Shown: positions 60,891 through 64,000 of the stretch, one piece after another
Layout: each line of letters opens with the position of its first letter
How positions within the stretch are numbered: position 1 is the first letter of the stretch
Assembly (NCBI GenBank): GCA_964617665.1
Contig: CAZUAH010000005.1
Location: forward strand, 1-64,000
Direction: 5' to 3'
Length of the DNA stretch: 64,000 nucleotides
DNA from: JADHUC01 sp964617665
GTDB lineage: Bacteria > Planctomycetota > Planctomycetia > Pirellulales > Pirellulaceae
Notes under the pieces: model-generated
Database searches by the model: none
Told to the model about the DNA's origin: nothing
Seen by the model: the letters and a program-made list of their open reading frames with translations, nothing else
Made by a program: the position numbers and the translations under genes

Positions 60891-63800
60891 ATGGTGAAGC
60901 GGCAGACCTTTCTTGTAGTGAGCCTCCTGCTTACAGCCACTGCGGCTCGCGCCGAGCCTGAAACGCGTGTCAGCTACTACAACCAGATCCGGCCCATTTT
61001 CCAGGCCCACTGCCAAGGCTGCCACCAACCTGCAAAGGCCAACGGCGAGTACGTCATGACGACGTATGCCCGGTTGGTGGCGGGGGGCGAAAGCGAATTG
61101 GCGGCGATCCAGCCTGGCGAACCAAATGACAGTTATCTGGCCGAGTTGATCACTCCCTCGGATGGCGAGGCGGAGATGCCTCAGGGCAAGAAGCCGCTAT
61201 CCGAGTCCGAGATTCAGTTGATCCGTCAGTGGATTGCTCAAGGCGCTGCGGACGATACCCCAGACAACGCACGTCAGCGTTACGACATGGACCATCCGCC
61301 GGTATACACGCGTCCGCCGGTGGTCACATCATTAGACTACTCGCCCGATGGCAAATTGCTCGCCGTGGCCGGCTTTCACGAGGTGCTCCTGCACGAGGCG
61401 GACGGATCGGAGTTGGTTGCCCGACTGGTCGGCATGTCCGAACGGATCGAATCGGTACGGTTCTCGCGGGACGGACGGCGATTGGCCGTCACCGGGGGAT
61501 TGCCCGGACGCATGGGCGAGATCCAGGTTTGGGACGTCGCGGAACGAGAGTTACTGCTATCTGTGCCCGTCACCTTCGATACCGTTTATGGCGGAAGTTG
61601 GTCGCCCGATGGAAAACTGATCGCCTTTGGCTGCGTGGATAACACTCTCCGCGCTATCGACTCCGAAACGGGCGAGCAGGTATTGTACCAAGGCGCTCAC
61701 GACGACTGGGTTCGCGACACCGTTTTCTCGAAAGACGGAAAGCACCTGATGTCCGTCGGGCGTGACATGACGACCAAACTGACCGAAGTGTCGACCGAGC
61801 GGTTCGTTGATAACATCACATCCATCACGCCCGGTGCGTTGAAAGGCGGAATCGCATCAGTGGCTCGTCACCCCGAGCGGGACGAGATCGTTCTGGGCAG
61901 CTCGGACGGCGTGCCGAAAGTCTATCGCGTGTTTCGCCAGACGAACCGCGTGATTGGTGACGACGCAAATTTGATCCGTCGCCTGCCCGCTATGAAAGGC
62001 CGCGTGTTCGGCGTTGCGATCAGCCGGGACGGAAAGCGTATTGCCGCCGTGAGCAGCTTGGACGGATCTGGCGAAGTCAATGTTTACGGCTACGAATTCG
62101 AAACGTCCCTGCCCGACAATATCAAAAAGATCCTTGCAAAACGTGTTGCCCAGTGGAATCCCGCCGAGCGAACCGCGGTCGAGAAGTACTGGGGCGACGG
62201 CGTCGAGTTGGTCGCCAAGACAACCATTCCAGAATCGGGCGTCTTCGCCGTCGCCTTTCATCCAGACGGAAAGACGCTTGCCACCGCTGGAGCGGATGGC
62301 GTAGTGCGACTCGTGAACGCGGAAACGGGTTCGGTTGTCAAGCGGTTTGAGCCCGCTCCGATTTCGGGCGAATCCGCGGACGTGAGCGAACTGACGGTTG
62401 CAGGCGCTGACGATGGTTTCGAAACGTCGAGTACACCCGAGTCGCTCCCAGGTGGGACGAAAATCGTCGCGATTGAAGCCCAGCCAGAATCCATCCGGCT
62501 CACAAACCGCTTCGACTACGTTCAACTGTTGGCGATGGGGCGAACCGAATCGGGCAGCCTGGTCGACATCACCCGGGTGGTAGAGATCGAGTCGACACAG
62601 GCCGTCGTCGACGTCTCACGCACTGGCCACATTCGTGCGCTGGCTGACGGCAAAGCCGAGTTGACACTGCGTATCGGAACCCTTGCCGCGAGAATACCCC
62701 TGGACGTGAGCGGTATGAATGCCGATTACCAAGCGCACTACATATGCGATGTGAACCCCGTGCTAACTCGGCTGGGCTGCAACCAAGGGGCCTGCCACGG
62801 CGCGGCGAAGGGCAAGAACGGATTCAAGCTCTCTTTGCGTGGCTATGACGCATTGTTCGATGTTCGAGCCTTAACCGACGATTTGGCATCGCGTCGTGTG
62901 AACGTGGCCTCGCCGGACGATAGTCTGATGCTTCTTAAGGCCACCGGTAGCGTCCCGCACGTCGGCGGGCAGCTAATCCGCCCCGGCACGCCGTACTACG
63001 AGACTGTCCGAAACTGGATTGCCGGTGGCGCGAAACTTGATCTCACTACGCCGCGCGTGACGGGAATCGAGATTCAACCAGAGAATCCGGTTGTCCAGCA
63101 GATTGGTTCGCGCCAACAGGCCCGCGTGCTCGCCACTTACTCTGATGGGCGCAATCGTGACGTCACGCGAGAAGCGTTCCTAGAAAGCGGCAATACGGAG
63201 GTTGCCAAAGCGGACGAATCGGGACTGATGAGGGCGATCCGACGCGGCGAAGCACCCATCCTCGCCCGCTATGAAGGCGCGTATGCTGCGGCGACACTGA
63301 CCGTGATGGGGGGCCGTACTGGCTTTGTGTGGAGTCAACCACCAGCGAACAATCGTATCGACGAACTCGCGGCTGCCAAATGGAAACGACTGAAGATCCT
63401 ACCTTCCGACCTGTGCAGCGACGCTGAGTTTGTCCGCCGAGTCTACCTGGATCTTACCGGCCTGCCACCGACGGCACCCGAAGTACGCACCTTCCTGCAA
63501 GACGGGCGCGATACACGAGTCAAGCGTGACGAGTTAGTGGATCGGCTGGTCGGCAGCGACGAGTATATAGTGCACTGGAGCAATCGTTGGGCGGATCTCC
63601 TGCAGGTGAATCGAAAGTTCCTTGGGGCGGAAGGGGCCGCCACTTTCAAGAAATGGATACGGGAGCAAGTTGCGTCGAATACCCCTTACGACGAATTCGT
63701 GCGGGAGATCCTCACCGCCAACGGTTCGAATCGCGAGAATCCTGCTGCGTCCTATTTCAAAGTCCTGCGCACACCAGAAGCCACCATGGAAAACACAACG

Positions 63801-64000
63801 CATCTGTTTCTGGGGGTGCGATTCAACTGTAACAAGTGTCACGACCATCCGTTCGAACGTTGGACGCAGGATCAGTACTACCAGACCGCTGCTTACTTCG
63901 CACGGGTCGGATTGAAACGCGATCCGGCCAGCGAAAAACGCAACATCGGCGGTACGGCGGTCGAGGGCGCAAAGCCGCTGTACGAAATCGTCTTCGAAAA
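60891..64000 (+). CDS. Large cytochrome-WD40-DUF1549-type exported protein, incomplete at window end
   Basis: Starts at ATG 60891, seven bases after GGGAG, and runs with no stop to the window end (about 1036 codons seen). Signal peptide KRQTFLVVSLLLTATAARA. Residues 28-120 are a cytochrome c domain with heme motif CQGCH at 41-45 (ending EMPQGKKPLSESEIQLIRQW). WD40 blades fill about 140-500 (LDYSPDGKLLAVAG, FHPDGKTLATAGADG). A bacterial Ig-like stretch and LGCNQGACHGAAKGKNGF follow, then the DUF1549 domain from about 820 (DAEFVRRVYLDLTGLPPT, CNKCHDHPFERWTQDQYY). DUF1553 is expected beyond the window. This architecture is characteristic of planctomycetes and of unknown function, perhaps extracellular electron transfer or polymer attachment. 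Confidence 0.9.
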   Translation, partial: MVKRQTFLVVSLLLTATAARAEPETRVSYYNQIRPIFQAHCQGCHQPAKANGEYVMTTYARLVAGGESELAAIQPGEPNDSYLAELITPSDGEAEMPQGKKPLSESEIQLIRQWIAQGAADDTPDNARQRYDMDHPPVYTRPPVVTSLDYSPDGKLLAVAGFHEVLLHEADGSELVARLVGMSERIESVRFSRDGRRLAVTGGLPGRMGEIQVWDVAERELLLSVPVTFDTVYGGSWSPDGKLIAFGCVDNTLRAIDSETGEQVLYQGAHDDWVRDTVFSKDGKHLMSVGRDMTTKLTEVSTERFVDNITSITPGALKGGIASVARHPERDEIVLGSSDGVPKVYRVFRQTNRVIGDDANLIRRLPAMKGRVFGVAISRDGKRIAAVSSLDGSGEVNVYGYEFETSLPDNIKKILAKRVAQWNPAERTAVEKYWGDGVELVAKTTIPESGVFAVAFHPDGKTLATAGADGVVRLVNAETGSVVKRFEPAPISGESADVSELTVAGADDGFETSSTPESLPGGTKIVAIEAQPESIRLTNRFDYVQLLAMGRTESGSLVDITRVVEIESTQAVVDVSRTGHIRALADGKAELTLRIGTLAARIPLDVSGMNADYQAHYICDVNPVLTRLGCNQGACHGAAKGKNGFKLSLRGYDALFDVRALTDDLASRRVNVASPDDSLMLLKATGSVPHVGGQLIRPGTPYYETVRNWIAGGAKLDLTTPRVTGIEIQPENPVVQQIGSRQQARVLATYSDGRNRDVTREAFLESGNTEVAKADESGLMRAIRRGEAPILARYEGAYAAATLTVMGGRTGFVWSQPPANNRIDELAAAKWKRLKILPSDLCSDAEFVRRVYLDLTGLPPTAPEVRTFLQDGRDTRVKRDELVDRLVGSDEYIVHWSNRWADLLQVNRKFLGAEGAATFKKWIREQVASNTPYDEFVREILTANGSNRENPAASYFKVLRTPEATMENTTHLFLGVRFNCNKCHDHPFERWTQDQYYQTAAYFARVGLKRDPASEKRNIGGTAVEGAKPLYEIVFE

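Noticed and set aside
1..64000. tRNA, rRNA or riboswitch genes
   Set aside because: I scanned the intergenic stretches by eye and saw no cloverleaf or known riboswitch core; short structured RNAs could still be missed.

Overview
The window looks like a chromosomal segment of a planctomycete, probably of the Pirellulales type. No rRNA or tRNA is present, so this rests on protein families. They include a DUF1559 pseudopilin, a DUF1549-type cytochrome/WD40 protein, a PVC-type CxxCH dehydrogenase, a CRTAC1/ASPIC protein with a TPR partner, a DUF1080 protein, a formylglycine-type sulfatase and many signal-peptide-bearing catabolic enzymes. GC content is moderately high by eye. Short double-hairpin palindromes are scattered between the genes.

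Layout: (1) 1-5.7 kb: a truncated sialidase-like gene ending in a recombinase-site-like palindrome, a small cupin, a PQQ-type beta-propeller protein and a membrane protein. (2) 5.7-14.6 kb, minus strand: a YetA/PL26-like protein with a Tat-exported nitrilase-fold protein, then a PmoA-like (DUF6807) protein, an alpha/beta hydrolase, a metallophosphoesterase and a beta-helix protein. (3) 15-22.7 kb, plus strand: a LamG protein with an inserted seven-repeat propeller, a DUF1559 pseudopilin, a lipoprotein, a TPR protein, a CRTAC1 protein and a DUF1080 protein. (4) 22.7-29.7 kb, minus strand: the PVC cytochrome dehydrogenase, then a cluster of SuyA/SuyB-like (UxaA family) subunits, a uroporphyrinogen-decarboxylase-family protein and a Gfo/Idh/MocA oxidoreductase. 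(5) 30-38 kb, minus strand: sialidase-like, phosphoesterase-LamG plus ThuA-like (start and stop overlapping as ATGA), and a DUF4838-CBM9-TPR protein carrying an in-frame palindromic repeat. (6) 38.1-41.3 kb: an accessory patch with remnants of a TIR and a WD40/GTPase gene flanking a HAD-like gene, plus an EEP-family hydrolase. (7) 41.6-54.2 kb, minus strand: SDR, a 28-repeat WD40 protein, esterase, lactonase, PhoD-like phosphatase, sulfatase and ceramidase-like protein. (8) 54.4-64 kb: a divergent PII-like protein, a secreted unknown protein, an MMPL transporter, purD and the start of a giant cytochrome-WD40-DUF1549 protein running off the window.

Taken together, the region encodes mainly an exported or surface-attached degradation programme for complex, probably sulfated or sialylated polysaccharides and conjugates. 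Chemistry is named only at family level; substrates are inference. The most unusual items are the nested LamG/propeller protein and its DNA remnant about 5 kb away, the palindromic element translated inside the DUF4838 gene, the compensatory changes within the double-hairpin repeats, the decayed TIR/WD40/GTPase locus split by a HAD gene, the PII-like protein lacking Tyr51, and the paired short palindromes at the truncation point of the first sialidase gene.
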